64,000 nucleotides of DNA from Caballeronia glebae. Lineage in GTDB: Bacteria > Pseudomonadota > Gammaproteobacteria > Burkholderiales > Burkholderiaceae. Positions 8,713 to 18,475 of this stretch are shown here, piece after piece (within the stretch, counting starts at the first letter, position 1; every line of letters starts with the position of its first letter). The position numbers and the translations under genes were made by a program. A model generated the notes under the pieces. That model was not told the origin of the DNA and did no database searches. It saw only the letters and a list, made by a program, of their open reading frames with translations. The stretch spans positions 39,871 through 103,870 of the forward strand of contig NZ_FCOJ02000023.1 of NCBI RefSeq assembly GCF_001545035.1, read 5' to 3'.

Positions 8713-11121
8713 TTACTGCCCCTTGAACAGATTCATGATGTCCTGCTTCTCCTGCTCGCCGACCTCGGGCGCGGGCGTCGTCACACCGGACACGCCTTCC
8801 TGCGGCGGCGCCTGACTGACACCGATCGTCGCGACGAAGCCGTGGCCCGGCGTCATGTCGTCGTAGTACAGCTCGTTGCCGAGCGGCGTGATATCGGGCG
8901 GCATCATCGGCTTGTACTCGGGCATGCCCTTCAGCGCGCGACCCATGTAATCCATCCACACCGGCAGCGCGAGACCGCCGCCGGTTTCCTTGTCGCCGAG
9001 GCTGCGCGGATTGTCATAGCCGATCCACGCGACCGCCACGAGCGTGCGCTGATAGCCGGCGAACCATGCATCGCGCGAATCGTTCGTCGTGCCCGTCTTG
9101 CCGGCGAGATCGCCACGCTTCAATTGATTCGTCTTCGCGGCCGTGCCGTGCTGCGCGACGCTCTGCAACAGGCTGTTCATCACGAACGCGTTGCGCGGCG
9201 TGATCGCGAGCGGCGCGCTTTGCTGCGCGACGAGCGGCTGCGGATGCGACACGACGCGCCCGTAAGGATCGGTGATATCGGCGATCAGATACGGATTCAC
9301 GCGATACCCGCCGTTTGCGAACACCGCGTAACCGGTCGCCATTTGCAGCGGTGTCACGAGCCCCGCGCCTAGCGCCATCGGCAGATAGGCGGGATGCCGG
9401 TCCGCGTCGAAGCCGAAGTGCGTGATGTACTGCTGCGCGTACTTCGTGCCGATATGATTCAGGATTCGGATCGACACCATGTTTTTCGAACGCTGCAGCG
9501 CGGTTCGCATGGTCATCGGGCCGTCGAAGCCGCCGCCGTAGTTCTTCGGCTCCCACGCCTGGCCGCCGGTCTCGGCGGCGCTGAAAAAGAGCGGACCGTC
9601 GTTGATGATGGTCGCGGGTGAAAGACCCTTTTCGAGCGATGCCGAATAGATGAACGGCTTGAAGCTCGAACCCGGCTGACGCCATGCCTGCGTGACGTGA
9701 TTGAATTTGTTCTTGTTGAAGTCGAAGCCGCCGACGAGCGCGCGGATCGCGCCGTCCTGCGGAACCATCGACACGAGCGCGCCTTCGACTTGCGGCAGTT
9801 GCGTGATGATCCAGCGGCCGTCGTCGTCCTTCATGAGCCGCACGATCGCGCCCGGGCGGATGCGCGAATTCGGCTGCGCGCGCGAGGAGAGCGCGGACTG
9901 CACGAAGCGCAGATCGCTGCCGCTGATCGTTGCCGTGTTGCCGTCGATGAAGCTCGCCTTCACTTCCTTCGGATTCGCCGACGTCACGACCGCCGCGACG
10001 ATCTCGCCGTTGTCGGGATGCTCCGCAAGCGCATCGTCGATGGCCTGCTCGCGGTCATCCGCGTTCGACGGCAGATCGATATAACCTTCCGGCCCGCGAT
10101 AGCCGTGCCGATGCTCGTAGTCCATCAAGCCCTTGCGCACCGCGCGATACGCGGCGTCCTGATCGGCGGAATCGATTGTCGTGACGACATTCAGGCCGCG
10201 CGTGTACGCCTCTTCGCGGTATTGCGCGTACATCATCTGACGCACCATTTCAGCGACGAACTCGGCGTGCACGCTGAACTCACGGCCCTGTCCCTTCACG
10301 ACGAGCGCCTGCTTCGCGGCCTGCTCGTAGTCGGCCTGCGTGATGAAGTTCAGCTCGCGCATGCGTTGCAGGATGTACTCCTGCCGCACCTTCGCGCGCT
10401 TCGGATTGACGACCGGGTTATACGCCGACGGCGCTTTGGGCAGACCCGCGAGCATCGCGGCCTCGGCGAGCGAGATGTCCTTCAGATCCTTGCCGAAGTA
10501 GACCCGCGCTGCGCTCGCGAAACCATACGCGCGCTGCCCGAGATAGATCTGATTCATATAGACCTCCAGAATCTGATCTTTCGTCAGCGCGCGTTCGATC
10601 TTGTACGCGAGCAGCATTTCGTAAATCTTGCGCGTATAGGTCTTTTCGCTCGACAGGAAGAAGTTGCGCGCGACCTGCATGGTGATCGTGCTCGCGCCTT
10701 GCGACGCGTGGCCGTTGGTCAGCGCGACCGAGCCCGCGCGCAGAATGCCGGTGAGATCGACGCCGCCGTGATCGTAGAAGCGCGCATCTTCGATGGCGAG
10801 CACGGCTTTTTTCAGTTGATCCGGCACGTCCTGAATGCGCACGACGCTGCGGCGCTCTTCGCCGAATTCGCCGATCATGACGTGGTCCGCCGTATAGATG
10901 CGCAGCGGCACCTTCGGCTTGTAGTCCGTGAGCGCTTCGAGCGTAGGCAGATTCGGCATCGCGACGACGAGCGCGTAGCCGAGCACGAGACCCGCGCAGA
11001 CGACGAGCGCGAAAACGCTGACGAAAAATCCGAGCATGAGCCTTGCCCACCATGGGCGCTTGGCTTTTTTCGGCTTTTCGGGCGGTGTGGACGGCGGGTT
11101 GGACGGGGAAGAGGATTGCAT
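8713..11121 (-). CDS. ponA: Penicillin-binding protein 1A (bifunctional transglycosylase/transpeptidase)
   Basis: About 802 residues, a class A PBP that polymerises and cross-links peptidoglycan. After a cytoplasmic Pro/Lys-rich start there is one membrane helix (MLGFFVSVFALVVCAGLVLG), then the GT51 glycosyltransferase domain (EDARFYDHGGVD, GASTITMQVARN, KIYEMLLAYKIE) and the transpeptidase domain with the SxxK motif in GSSFKPF, SKN in QRSKNMVSI, and KTGTT. The start at 11121 (MQSSSPSNPPST) follows a GGTGGTG ribosome-binding site; an in-frame start seven codons earlier (11142) lacks one. It is divergent from the pil genes, a conserved proteobacterial arrangement. Confidence 0.95.
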   Translation of the reverse strand: MQSSSPSNPPSTPPEKPKKAKRPWWARLMLGFFVSVFALVVCAGLVLGYALVVAMPNLPTLEALTDYKPKVPLRIYTADHVMIGEFGEERRSVVRIQDVPDQLKKAVLAIEDARFYDHGGVDLTGILRAGSVALTNGHASQGASTITMQVARNFFLSSEKTYTRKIYEMLLAYKIERALTKDQILEVYMNQIYLGQRAYGFASAARVYFGKDLKDISLAEAAMLAGLPKAPSAYNPVVNPKRAKVRQEYILQRMRELNFITQADYEQAAKQALVVKGQGREFSVHAEFVAEMVRQMMYAQYREEAYTRGLNVVTTIDSADQDAAYRAVRKGLMDYEHRHGYRGPEGYIDLPSNADDREQAIDDALAEHPDNGEIVAAVVTSANPKEVKASFIDGNTATISGSDLRFVQSALSSRAQPNSRIRPGAIVRLMKDDDGRWIITQLPQVEGALVSMVPQDGAIRALVGGFDFNKNKFNHVTQAWRQPGSSFKPFIYSASLEKGLSPATIINDGPLFFSAAETGGQAWEPKNYGGGFDGPMTMRTALQRSKNMVSIRILNHIGTKYAQQYITHFGFDADRHPAYLPMALGAGLVTPLQMATGYAVFANGGYRVNPYLIADITDPYGRVVSHPQPLVAQQSAPLAITPRNAFVMNSLLQSVAQHGTAAKTNQLKRGDLAGKTGTTNDSRDAWFAGYQRTLVAVAWIGYDNPRSLGDKETGGGLALPVWMDYMGRALKGMPEYKPMMPPDITPLGNELYYDDMTPGHGFVATIGVSQAPPQEGVSGVTTPAPEVGEQEKQDIMNLFKGQ

Positions 11122-11383
11122 AGCACCACCAAAAACAATCACGCGATTATAGCTGCCCGGCTTTAGGACTTTTCCGGGCGCTTACAGCGCACGCGGCCGT
11201 CGTGTGCGCCTGCACACGTGTTTACCGCTGTCTTCAAGATACGCGCGATCGTGCGCGGAAGCATCCTTCTGTTGTGCGCGTTAGCCATTCGGCCGAGTGT
11301 TCGCCGCGCTCGACGCTCGCGACAATCCTTCCAACGTCAAGCGCCCGAACGGTTCGGTGCGCGACCAAATGGAAGGGGTAGTC

Positions 11384-12385
11384 ATGAGCCAAGAAAACAC
11401 GCTGCGCGGCACGTTGCTAACGGTTACGCGGCGCTACGCGGCGGGCATCGACGTGGGCGAGGACGCGGTGCGCGTCGCCATCGTGAGCAGACGATTGCGG
11501 GCGAATGCGGCGGTGTGCGTCGAACATCTGGAGTCGGTGGCGTTGCCGTCGGGCGCGGTGATCGGCGGCGATTTCGTGGATCGCGCGGCTATCGTCGCGG
11601 CGCTGCGCGAGGCATTCGCGCGCCTGCCGGAAAACGGCGTGTGGCGGGCGTTGCGTTGCGCGATTGGATTGCCCGCTTCGGCGACGCTCACGACGCAGAT
11701 CCCGCTTGCGCGTCTGATCGACACCCACGGGCAGCTCGCGGCCTCGATCGGCGGCGATCCGCGCGGCCTTCTCGAACCAGCCGTGCTCGCGGAAGCCGAG
11801 CGCGCGGCGGGCATCGAACGCGGCGCGCTGGCGGTCGACTGGTCGGTGCAGACGCGGGAAAACGGCGAAGCGCTGGTCGCGATCGCGGCGACGGCGCGGC
11901 GGCACGTCGAGGCGCGCGTCGAGGCTGCGGCGGAAGCGGGCATCGCGCTATCGGCCATCGACGGCGAACCGGCCGCCGCGTTGCGCGCGATGCGCCATGC
12001 CGGTTCCGTCGAACTGGATGCCGACGCACGCTATCTCGTTTGCTGGCTGGAAAGCGTCGGCTTGCACGGCTGGCTCGTCGGCCCGCGCGGCGTCGAAGAC
12101 GAGGTTCGATATCCCGCGCCGGAGCATCGGAGCATCGCCGACGCGTTGCACGAACTCGCTGGCGAGCGTGCGCCGCTCGATTGCATCTACGTAGGCGGGC
12201 AGATCGAGTTGATGGCGCACGCGTGCCTTCCGCTTCCCATGCTCGGCAAGACTTTCGGCTGCGCGGCGTTGCCTTTCGAGGCCGCGCCGTATTGCAACGG
12301 AGCGGCCGAGATCCCGACGGCGCACAAGCATTCGCCGCGCTTCGCGGTCGCGTTCGGTCTGGCGTTGCGCGAGGTGATGCAATGA
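11384..12385 (+). CDS. pilM: PilM-like actin-fold protein of the type IV pilus/competence machinery
   Basis: A 333-residue cytoplasmic protein. Its N-terminus, RRYAAGIDVGEDAVRVAIVS, matches the phosphate-1 region of PilM/FtsA-type actin-fold proteins. In type IV pilus systems PilM docks on the cytoplasmic tail of PilN. The ATG at 11384 is preceded by GGAAGGGG and is preferred over an upstream start at 11297. The stop overlaps the pilN start (ATGA), the first of three such overlaps in the operon. The assignment comes mainly from operon position and the N-terminal motif; the rest of the protein is divergent. Confidence 0.8.
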   Translation: MSQENTLRGTLLTVTRRYAAGIDVGEDAVRVAIVSRRLRANAAVCVEHLESVALPSGAVIGGDFVDRAAIVAALREAFARLPENGVWRALRCAIGLPASATLTTQIPLARLIDTHGQLAASIGGDPRGLLEPAVLAEAERAAGIERGALAVDWSVQTRENGEALVAIAATARRHVEARVEAAAEAGIALSAIDGEPAAALRAMRHAGSVELDADARYLVCWLESVGLHGWLVGPRGVEDEVRYPAPEHRSIADALHELAGERAPLDCIYVGGQIELMAHACLPLPMLGKTFGCAALPFEAAPYCNGAAEIPTAHKHSPRFAVAFGLALREVMQ

Positions 12386-13053
12386 GCGTCGCCATGCTCG
12401 ACGGGTTCAACCTGCTTCCCTACCGCGCGCGAAAACGCCGTGAGTTACGGCGGCAGCGGCTCGCGCTGATCGGCGCGGTGACGCTGGCAGGTTGCGCGGC
12501 CGTCGGCGCCATGGCGGGCCGGGACGCGTGGGAGTGCGCCCGTCTGGATGAAAGGCGCGTGGCGCTGGAGACGTCGCTGCGTGCATCGAGCGCGCAGATC
12601 GACGAACACGCCCGGCTCGTGCGCGCGGAAAGCGACCGGCGGCGCGCGCGTGAGGCCGCGCAGCCGTTGACGTTGCCGCGCGAGCGCTTCCTCGCGCTGC
12701 TCGAAGCGCTCGCCGACGCGCCTTTGCAACGCGGCGTCGCGCTTCAGCGTGTGTCGCAGCGAACGAACGAGGTCGAACTTGCCGCGCTTGCGCCCGATTC
12801 GCAGGCCGCCTCGCAATGGCTCAAGAGACTGGAGCGGCTGCGCGGCGTGCAGGCGGTCGAGGTAATCGAGATGAAGCGGCGCGCGAATACGGCGGCGTCG
12901 GCTAGGCGCGATGCGTCCACGGCGTTCGACGAGCATTCGGCGCGATTCGAGTTCGTCGCGCTCGTGCGTTACGCGCCGGATCATTCGCGCGATGAAGCGG
13001 CTTCGCGTCAGGCGCGTCCGGTTTCGACGCCAGCGCAGGGGAAACGCTCATGA
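12382..13053 (+). CDS. pilN: PilN-like inner-membrane assembly protein
   Basis: A 223-residue bitopic protein. The cytoplasmic tail contains FNLLPYRARKRRELRRQR, the conserved PilN motif that binds PilM (canonical INLLPyR), followed by a single membrane helix (LALIGAVTLAGCAAVGAMAG) and a periplasmic part with coiled-coil character (the WECARLDERRVALETSLRAS region). The start is the ATG overlapping the pilM stop; the long open frame that runs back to 11218 is pilM read out of frame. PilN and PilO form the periplasmic dimer that aligns the inner-membrane platform with the secretin. Confidence 0.83.
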   Translation: MSVAMLDGFNLLPYRARKRRELRRQRLALIGAVTLAGCAAVGAMAGRDAWECARLDERRVALETSLRASSAQIDEHARLVRAESDRRRAREAAQPLTLPRERFLALLEALADAPLQRGVALQRVSQRTNEVELAALAPDSQAASQWLKRLERLRGVQAVEVIEMKRRANTAASARRDASTAFDEHSARFEFVALVRYAPDHSRDEAASRQARPVSTPAQGKRS

Positions 13054-13919
13054 GCACGATTCCGATGAATATTGCCGTCAAGAAGCGATCGCGCGGCGCG
13101 CGGTCCATCCTGAAGCCGTTCGACGAATGGTCGTGGCGTCGGACCGCGTGTGTCGCGCTCGCGTTGGGTCTCTTCGTCTTCGCGCTCGGTCTGCGAGCGT
13201 GGCGCATGTCGGACACGAGCCGGCTCGATGCGAGCCGCGCCGCGTGGGCGGCGATGCAAGCGAAGGCGCAGGATGCGGCGCGCATTGCCGGCGAATTGTC
13301 TGACTTGCGAGCGCGAGCATCCCCGGGCCGCCTGGAGCCGGAGCACTGGAGCGCCGCCGACGCGTTGCGTGCAGTCGCGGATCTGGCGGCCCAAAGCGGT
13401 GTGCGCGTCGCGGACATCGAGCCTGTCGCGCTCAAGAGCGGCGGGCCGAAGCTAAGCGAGCCGATCCCGGAGCGCGCGCTCAGACTGCGCGCGGACGGCA
13501 GCTTCGCGGAGATGCGGCGCTTTCTCGAAGCGCTCGCCGGTCTGCCTCGACTCGTCCTGCCCGACGACGTGCAGATCAAACGACAGGCGAACGCGCTCGC
13601 CATCGAAGCGACATTGCACATCTTCGAAACGTTGCCAGCGGTTGCGCCCGCGGCGGCGTCGCGCGCGAACGCGTTCGTCGTCGATCCGTTCGGCGGCGCG
13701 GACGTCGCTCCTCAGGGAGGCGACATGCTGCTGGTGGGCACGTTCGTCGCACGGCGTCGCGCGCTGGCGCTTTTGCAGAGCGGCGGCGATGTGGACAGTT
13801 TCGCGCCGGGGCAGAAAGTCGGCGACGAACGGCTCGGGCGTGTCATGCCGCGCGCGATCGAGCTTGCCCGCGAAGACGGCATGTCGCGCAAGCTGGCCTT
13901 CGCGGAGGATCGCAAGTGA
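13050..13919 (+). CDS. pilO: PilO-like protein fused to a C-terminal PilP-like domain
   Basis: At 289 residues it is longer than a typical PilO (about 200). Residues 1-200 look like PilO: a basic cytoplasmic start, one helix (RTACVALALGLFVFALGL), a coiled-coil-rich segment and a ferredoxin-like periplasmic part. From about residue 208, VVDPFGGADV, MLLVGTFVARRRALALL, FAPGQKVGDERLGRVMPRAI resembles the PilP layout (DPF, then a VGTL strand, then a PGQ turn). No separate pilP lies between here and pilQ, so PilP's job of contacting the secretin may be carried by this fused domain. Both ends overlap their neighbours by 4 bp. Confidence 0.75.
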   Translation: MSTIPMNIAVKKRSRGARSILKPFDEWSWRRTACVALALGLFVFALGLRAWRMSDTSRLDASRAAWAAMQAKAQDAARIAGELSDLRARASPGRLEPEHWSAADALRAVADLAAQSGVRVADIEPVALKSGGPKLSEPIPERALRLRADGSFAEMRRFLEALAGLPRLVLPDDVQIKRQANALAIEATLHIFETLPAVAPAAASRANAFVVDPFGGADVAPQGGDMLLVGTFVARRRALALLQSGGDVDSFAPGQKVGDERLGRVMPRAIELAREDGMSRKLAFAEDRK

Positions 13920-15436
13920 GCCGGTTCGCGAAGCTTTCAGGCAGATTCGTGGGAATGGTGGCGGCGTTGTCGTTGTCGGCGCATCCGGCGTTCGCCGCCG
14001 ATAGCGTCGATGCGAGCATCGCGCCGCTTCCGCCGCTACCCGCATCGTTCGACGCGCAGCCTATCGATCTGCTCGCTCCCGCGACGCCCGTCGTGGAAAG
14101 CGCGGAGGCCGCTCCGCCCGCAAAGCCCGCAGCGCAAATGGCGGAATCGGCGGAATCGGCGGAAGCGCTGGAAGGCCCGCCCGTGCCTTTGCCGAAACTC
14201 GAACGGCTGAGCAACGCATCGCCTGGCGACGACGGCAAGCCGATCACCCTCGATCTGAAAAACGCCGACTTGAGCGCCGCGCTGCATGCATTCGCGCGCT
14301 TCACGGGCCTGAATATCGTCGCGAGCGAAAAGGTACGCGGACAGGTGTCGATGAATCTCGTCGCGGTGCCGTGGCGGCGCGCATTCGATACGTTCCTCGA
14401 AGTCCACGGTCTCGCGATGGAGCGGCACGGCAACGTGATCTGGGTCGCGCCGCTCACCGAACTCGCCGCGCGCGAGAAGCTGCGCTTCGAAGCTCACGCG
14501 CGCGCGGCGGACCTCGAACCGCTTGCGAGCCGCACGTTCGTGCTGCGCTATTCGCGCGCCGAAGACGTCCGCAAGATGCTGTCCGGCTCGGGTAGTCAGC
14601 GCGTGCTGTCGAAACGCGGCTCGGCCATCTCCGATGCGCGCACGAATCTGCTCTTCATCACCGATCTCGACGCCCGCGTCCAGCAGATCGCCGAGTTGAT
14701 CGCGCTGATCGACAAGGCGACGCCACAGGTGATGATCGAGGCGAAGATCGTCGAAGGCGAGGTGGGACTGTCGCGCAATCTCGGCGTCAAGCTGGGCGTC
14801 GCGCCGCAGAGCGATCCGGCGACCGGGATCGCGGGCGGCAAGGACGGTGTGGTATACGATTTGTCGGCGGGGCCGATCAACGGTTTCGACGCGGCGACGG
14901 CCGGGCTTACGTTGTTCGTCGCGCAGGCCACGCGGCTGCTCAACGTGCAATTGAGCGCACTGGAGGCGCAAGGGCGCGGAAAAATCGTTTCGCGGCCGCG
15001 CGTCGTGACGGCGGACCGCGCGAAGTCCGTCGTCGAGCAGGGCATGGAAGTGCCGTATCAGGCGAAGGTCGGCAACGGCATGTCGGGCGTGCAGTTTCGG
15101 CGCGCAACGCTCAAACTGGAGGTTGAGCCGCAGATCACGCCGCATGGCCACGTCATTCTCGATCTCGACATCACGAAAGACAGTCTCGGCGAGCAAACGG
15201 CGAACGGCCCGGCGATCCATACCAAGCATATTCAGACGCGCGTGGAAGTGGAAAACGGCGGCACCGTGGCGATCGGCGGCATTTATTCCGACGATGACCG
15301 CGAAGACACGACCGGCGTGCCGGGACTGTCGAAGTTGCCGCTGATCGGCTGGCTGTTTCGCAATGACACGCGGCGCAGCTCCAAGAGCGAACTCGTCATA
15401 TTGATTACGCCGCATGTGATCGCGCCGAGCGGCTAA
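13916..15436 (+). CDS. pilQ: PilQ/HofQ-type secretin
   Basis: A 506-residue outer-membrane secretin starting at a GTG that overlaps the pilO stop (GTGA). A signal peptide ends near AHPAFAAD. A Pro/Ala-rich linker follows, then an STN domain (ITLDLKNADLSAALHAFARFTG), an N1/KH-like domain, and the secretin core with VPYQAKVGNGMSGVQF and the C-terminal VPGLSKLPLIGWLFRN. It lacks the AMIN domains of full-length PilQ (about 700 residues), so it is closer in size to HofQ. Secretins form the outer-membrane pore for pili or DNA uptake; no pilin or motor ATPase is nearby. Confidence 0.87.
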   Translation: MSRFAKLSGRFVGMVAALSLSAHPAFAADSVDASIAPLPPLPASFDAQPIDLLAPATPVVESAEAAPPAKPAAQMAESAESAEALEGPPVPLPKLERLSNASPGDDGKPITLDLKNADLSAALHAFARFTGLNIVASEKVRGQVSMNLVAVPWRRAFDTFLEVHGLAMERHGNVIWVAPLTELAAREKLRFEAHARAADLEPLASRTFVLRYSRAEDVRKMLSGSGSQRVLSKRGSAISDARTNLLFITDLDARVQQIAELIALIDKATPQVMIEAKIVEGEVGLSRNLGVKLGVAPQSDPATGIAGGKDGVVYDLSAGPINGFDAATAGLTLFVAQATRLLNVQLSALEAQGRGKIVSRPRVVTADRAKSVVEQGMEVPYQAKVGNGMSGVQFRRATLKLEVEPQITPHGHVILDLDITKDSLGEQTANGPAIHTKHIQTRVEVENGGTVAIGGIYSDDDREDTTGVPGLSKLPLIGWLFRNDTRRSSKSELVILITPHVIAPSG

Positions 15437-15529
15437 GCCCGTCACGAGGCCCGCGCGACTCGACAAAGCGGGCGGTTTGCCCTTAAGCTGCCGCACGAAC
15501 AAATTGCATCGAACTGGAAGGAAACAGAG

Positions 15530-16075
15530 TTGCAGGAAGGGCACGCGAACGCGAACATTTTTTTCGTCGGACTCATGGGTGCGGGTAAAACCACCGTGGG
15601 CCGTGCGGTTGCGCGCCGTCTGCAGCGCTCCTTCATCGACTCGGATCATGAGATCGAGGTGCGCACGGGCGCCCGCATCCCGGTGATATGGGAGCTGGAG
15701 GGCGAAACGGGTTTCCGCCAGCGCGAGGCGAACGTCATCGACGAGCTGTCGCAGCGAAACGGGATCGTGCTCGCGACGGGCGGCGGCGCGGTGCTGCGGC
15801 CCGAGAATCGCGAACATCTGAAGAATCGCGGCATCGTCATCTATCTGCGCGCCAATCCGCACGATCTCTGGCAGCGCACGCGACGCGACAAGAATCGCCC
15901 GCTGCTGCAGACTGAAGATCCGCGCGGCAAGCTCGAAACACTCTTCAAGGCGCGCGATCCGCTGTACCACGAATGCGCGCATTTCGTCGTGGAAACGGGG
16001 CGTCCGACCGTGAACGCGCTCGTCAATATGGTCCTGATGCAACTGGAGGTCGCCGGCGTCGTCAAACCGGCTTAA
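15530..16075 (+). CDS. aroK: Shikimate kinase
   Basis: A 181-residue kinase that phosphorylates shikimate in the chorismate pathway. The P-loop [12 protein letters not shown] lies at about 15-26, the shikimate-binding segments DSDHEIE and [13 protein letters not shown] follow, and the [11 protein letters not shown] motif is intact. The start is a TTG at 15530 preceded by GGAAGGAAAC, because no ATG occurs before the P-loop. aroB starts 5 bp after its stop. The pil-aroK-aroB order is widely conserved in proteobacteria. Confidence 0.95.
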   Translation: MQEGHANANIFFVGLMGAGKTTVGRAVARRLQRSFIDSDHEIEVRTGARIPVIWELEGETGFRQREANVIDELSQRNGIVLATGGGAVLRPENREHLKNRGIVIYLRANPHDLWQRTRRDKNRPLLQTEDPRGKLETLFKARDPLYHECAHFVVETGRPTVNALVNMVLMQLEVAGVVKPA

Positions 16076-16080
16076 GTCAA

Positions 16081-17166
16081 ATGTCCGCCATGATTACCGT
16101 CAACGTAGAACTGGGCGAGCGCGCCTATCCCATTCATATCGGTGCGGGGCTGATCGGCCGCACGGAACTTTTCGCGCCGCATATCAAGGGCGCGTCCGTG
16201 GCGATCGTCACGAACTCGACCGTCGATCCGCTCTACGGCGACGCGTTGCGCGCGGCGCTCGCACCGCTCGGCAAGAACGTGACGACCGTCGTTCTGCCGG
16301 ACGGCGAGGCGCACAAGAACTGGGAAACGCTCAACAAGATCTTCGACGCGCTTCTCACCGGGCGCGCCGACCGCAAGACCACGCTGATCGCGCTCGGCGG
16401 CGGTGTCGTCGGCGACATGACGGGTTTCGCCGCCGCGTGCTACATGCGCGGCGTGCCGTTCATTCAGGTGCCGACCACGCTGCTTTCGCAAGTGGATTCG
16501 TCGGTGGGCGGCAAGACGGGCATCAATCATCCGCTCGGCAAGAACATGATCGGCGCGTTCTATCAACCGCAAGCGGTCATCGCGGACATCGGCGCGTTGC
16601 GCACGCTGCCGGAGCGCGAACTGGCGGCGGGCATCGCGGAAGTCATCAAGACGGCCGCCATCAAGGACGCTGAATTCTTCGACTGGATCGAAAGCAACAT
16701 CGACGCGCTGAATCGCCGCGACGACGCGGCGCTCGCGCATGCGGTGAAGCGTTCGTGCGAGATCAAGGCGTCGGTGGTCGCGTCGGACGAGCGCGAAGGC
16801 GGCCAGCGCGCGATTCTCAATTTCGGCCACACTTTCGGCCATGCGATCGAAGCCGGTCTCGGCTACGGCGAATGGCTGCACGGCGAAGCGGTCGGTTGCG
16901 GCATGGTGATGGCGGCGGATCTTTCCGTGCGCCTCGGCAAGCTCGACGAAGCCGCGCGCCAGCGTCTCGTGCGCGTGATCGAGGCGGCAAAGCTGCCGGT
17001 CACGGCGCCTAAGCTCGGCGACGACCGCTACGTCGATCTGATGAAGGTCGACAAGAAGGCCGAAGCCGGTGAAATCAAATTCATTCTGCTGACCCGCTTC
17101 GGCGCGACCGAGATCACGAGCGCGCCCGATCAGACCGTGCGCGCGACGCTCGCAGCGAGCATCTGA
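16081..17166 (+). CDS. aroB: 3-dehydroquinate synthase
   Basis: A 361-residue NAD- and metal-dependent enzyme that cyclises DAHP to 3-dehydroquinate, the second step of the shikimate pathway. Family motifs include [11 protein letters not shown], the glycine-rich [35 protein letters not shown], and the metal-ligand region [11 protein letters not shown]. The ATG at 16081 lies 5 bp after aroK; an ATG three codons later (16090) is also possible. The reading extending back to 15973 overlaps aroK and is rejected. Confidence 0.96.
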   Translation: MSAMITVNVELGERAYPIHIGAGLIGRTELFAPHIKGASVAIVTNSTVDPLYGDALRAALAPLGKNVTTVVLPDGEAHKNWETLNKIFDALLTGRADRKTTLIALGGGVVGDMTGFAAACYMRGVPFIQVPTTLLSQVDSSVGGKTGINHPLGKNMIGAFYQPQAVIADIGALRTLPERELAAGIAEVIKTAAIKDAEFFDWIESNIDALNRRDDAALAHAVKRSCEIKASVVASDEREGGQRAILNFGHTFGHAIEAGLGYGEWLHGEAVGCGMVMAADLSVRLGKLDEAARQRLVRVIEAAKLPVTAPKLGDDRYVDLMKVDKKAEAGEIKFILLTRFGATEITSAPDQTVRATLAASI

Positions 17167-17209
17167 TCCGCGCGAGCGGCGGCTAGAATCACGACGAAGC
17201 GGAGCAGCC

Positions 17210-18430
17210 GTGAGCGACAAAGAACATCAACTTCCGCCGGGCGGGTCGTCGACGCTCGCGCTCGAAGCGCATCTTGCGCCGTATGCCGCGCACGCGTTGC
17301 AATCGCGCGGACGGCGCTTCACCGAAGCGCCGCCTGCGGCGCGCACCGAGTTTCAGCGCGATCGCGACCGCATCGTGCATTCGACCGCGTTTCGCCGGCT
17401 CGAATACAAGACGCAGGTCTTCGTCAATCACGAAGGCGACCTGTTTCGCACGCGGCTCACGCATAGTCTCGAAGTCGCGCAGATCGCGCGTTCCGTCGCG
17501 CGTAATCTGCGGCTCAACGAGGATCTCGTCGAGGCCATCTCGCTCGCGCACGATCTCGGCCATACGCCGTTCGGCCACGCCGGACAGGACGCGCTGCACG
17601 ACTGCATGCGCGATCACGGCGGCTTCGAACACAATCTGCAAAGCCTCGCGGTGGTCGATCAACTCGAAGAGCACTACGGCGCGTTCAACGGCCTGAATCT
17701 GTGCTTCGAGACGCGCGAAGGCATTCTCAAGCATTGCTCGCGCGAAAATGCGCGCAAGCTCGGCGATCTCGGCGAGCGGTTTCTCACGGGCAAGCAGCCT
17801 TCGCTCGAAGCGCAGATCGCCAACGTCGCCGATGAAATCGCTTACAACAATCACGATGTCGACGACGGCCTGCGCTCCGGTCTCATCTCGCTCGAACAGC
17901 TTTCCGAAGTGAGCGTTTGGCACACACATTTCGATGCGGCGCGCGCGGAGTTTCCGGACATCGAAGGGCGCAGGCTCATTCACGAAACCGTGCGCCGCAT
18001 CATCAACACGTTGATCGTCGATCTGATCGAGGCAACGAGCCGCAATCTCGAACGCGTGGCGCCGCAATCGCTCGACGATGTGCGCAACGCGCCGGCGCTC
18101 GTCGCGCATAGCGACGAAGTCGCGGCACAGGCGGCGCAGCTCAAGCGCTTCCTGTTCAAGAACCTCTACCGGCACTATCGCGTGATGCGCATGGCCAACA
18201 AGGCGAAGCGCGTCGTGACGGGCCTTTTCGAAGCCTTCACCGACGATCCGCGTCTCTTGCCGCCCGCTTACCAGGCGCGCGGGCCGGTGACGGAGGAGTC
18301 GGCGAACGACGCGCCTTCGCCGAGCCACGACAGTTCGCAGGCGCGGCTCATCGCGCATTACATCGCCGGGATGACGGACCGCTATGCATTGAAGGAGTAT
18401 CAACGACTGTTTGTCATCGACAACAACTAA
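17210..18430 (+). CDS. dgt: dNTP triphosphohydrolase (Dgt-like HD-domain protein)
   Basis: A 406-residue member of the dGTPase family that removes triphosphate from deoxynucleotides. HD-domain metal ligands are visible in [17 protein letters not shown] (from about residue 80) and [15 protein letters not shown] (about 112-126), with the later [15 protein letters not shown] supplying the final Asp. The start is a GTG with GGAG eight bases upstream. Length fits the shorter, tetrameric dNTPase type rather than E. coli Dgt (505 residues). ugpB follows after 45 bp with no obvious terminator. Confidence 0.9.
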   Translation: MSDKEHQLPPGGSSTLALEAHLAPYAAHALQSRGRRFTEAPPAARTEFQRDRDRIVHSTAFRRLEYKTQVFVNHEGDLFRTRLTHSLEVAQIARSVARNLRLNEDLVEAISLAHDLGHTPFGHAGQDALHDCMRDHGGFEHNLQSLAVVDQLEEHYGAFNGLNLCFETREGILKHCSRENARKLGDLGERFLTGKQPSLEAQIANVADEIAYNNHDVDDGLRSGLISLEQLSEVSVWHTHFDAARAEFPDIEGRRLIHETVRRIINTLIVDLIEATSRNLERVAPQSLDDVRNAPALVAHSDEVAAQAAQLKRFLFKNLYRHYRVMRMANKAKRVVTGLFEAFTDDPRLLPPAYQARGPVTEESANDAPSPSHDSSQARLIAHYIAGMTDRYALKEYQRLFVIDNN

Positions 18431-18475
18431 TATCGCGCGTTTCCAAGCGCGAAATCCTCAGACGGAGACTCATCG

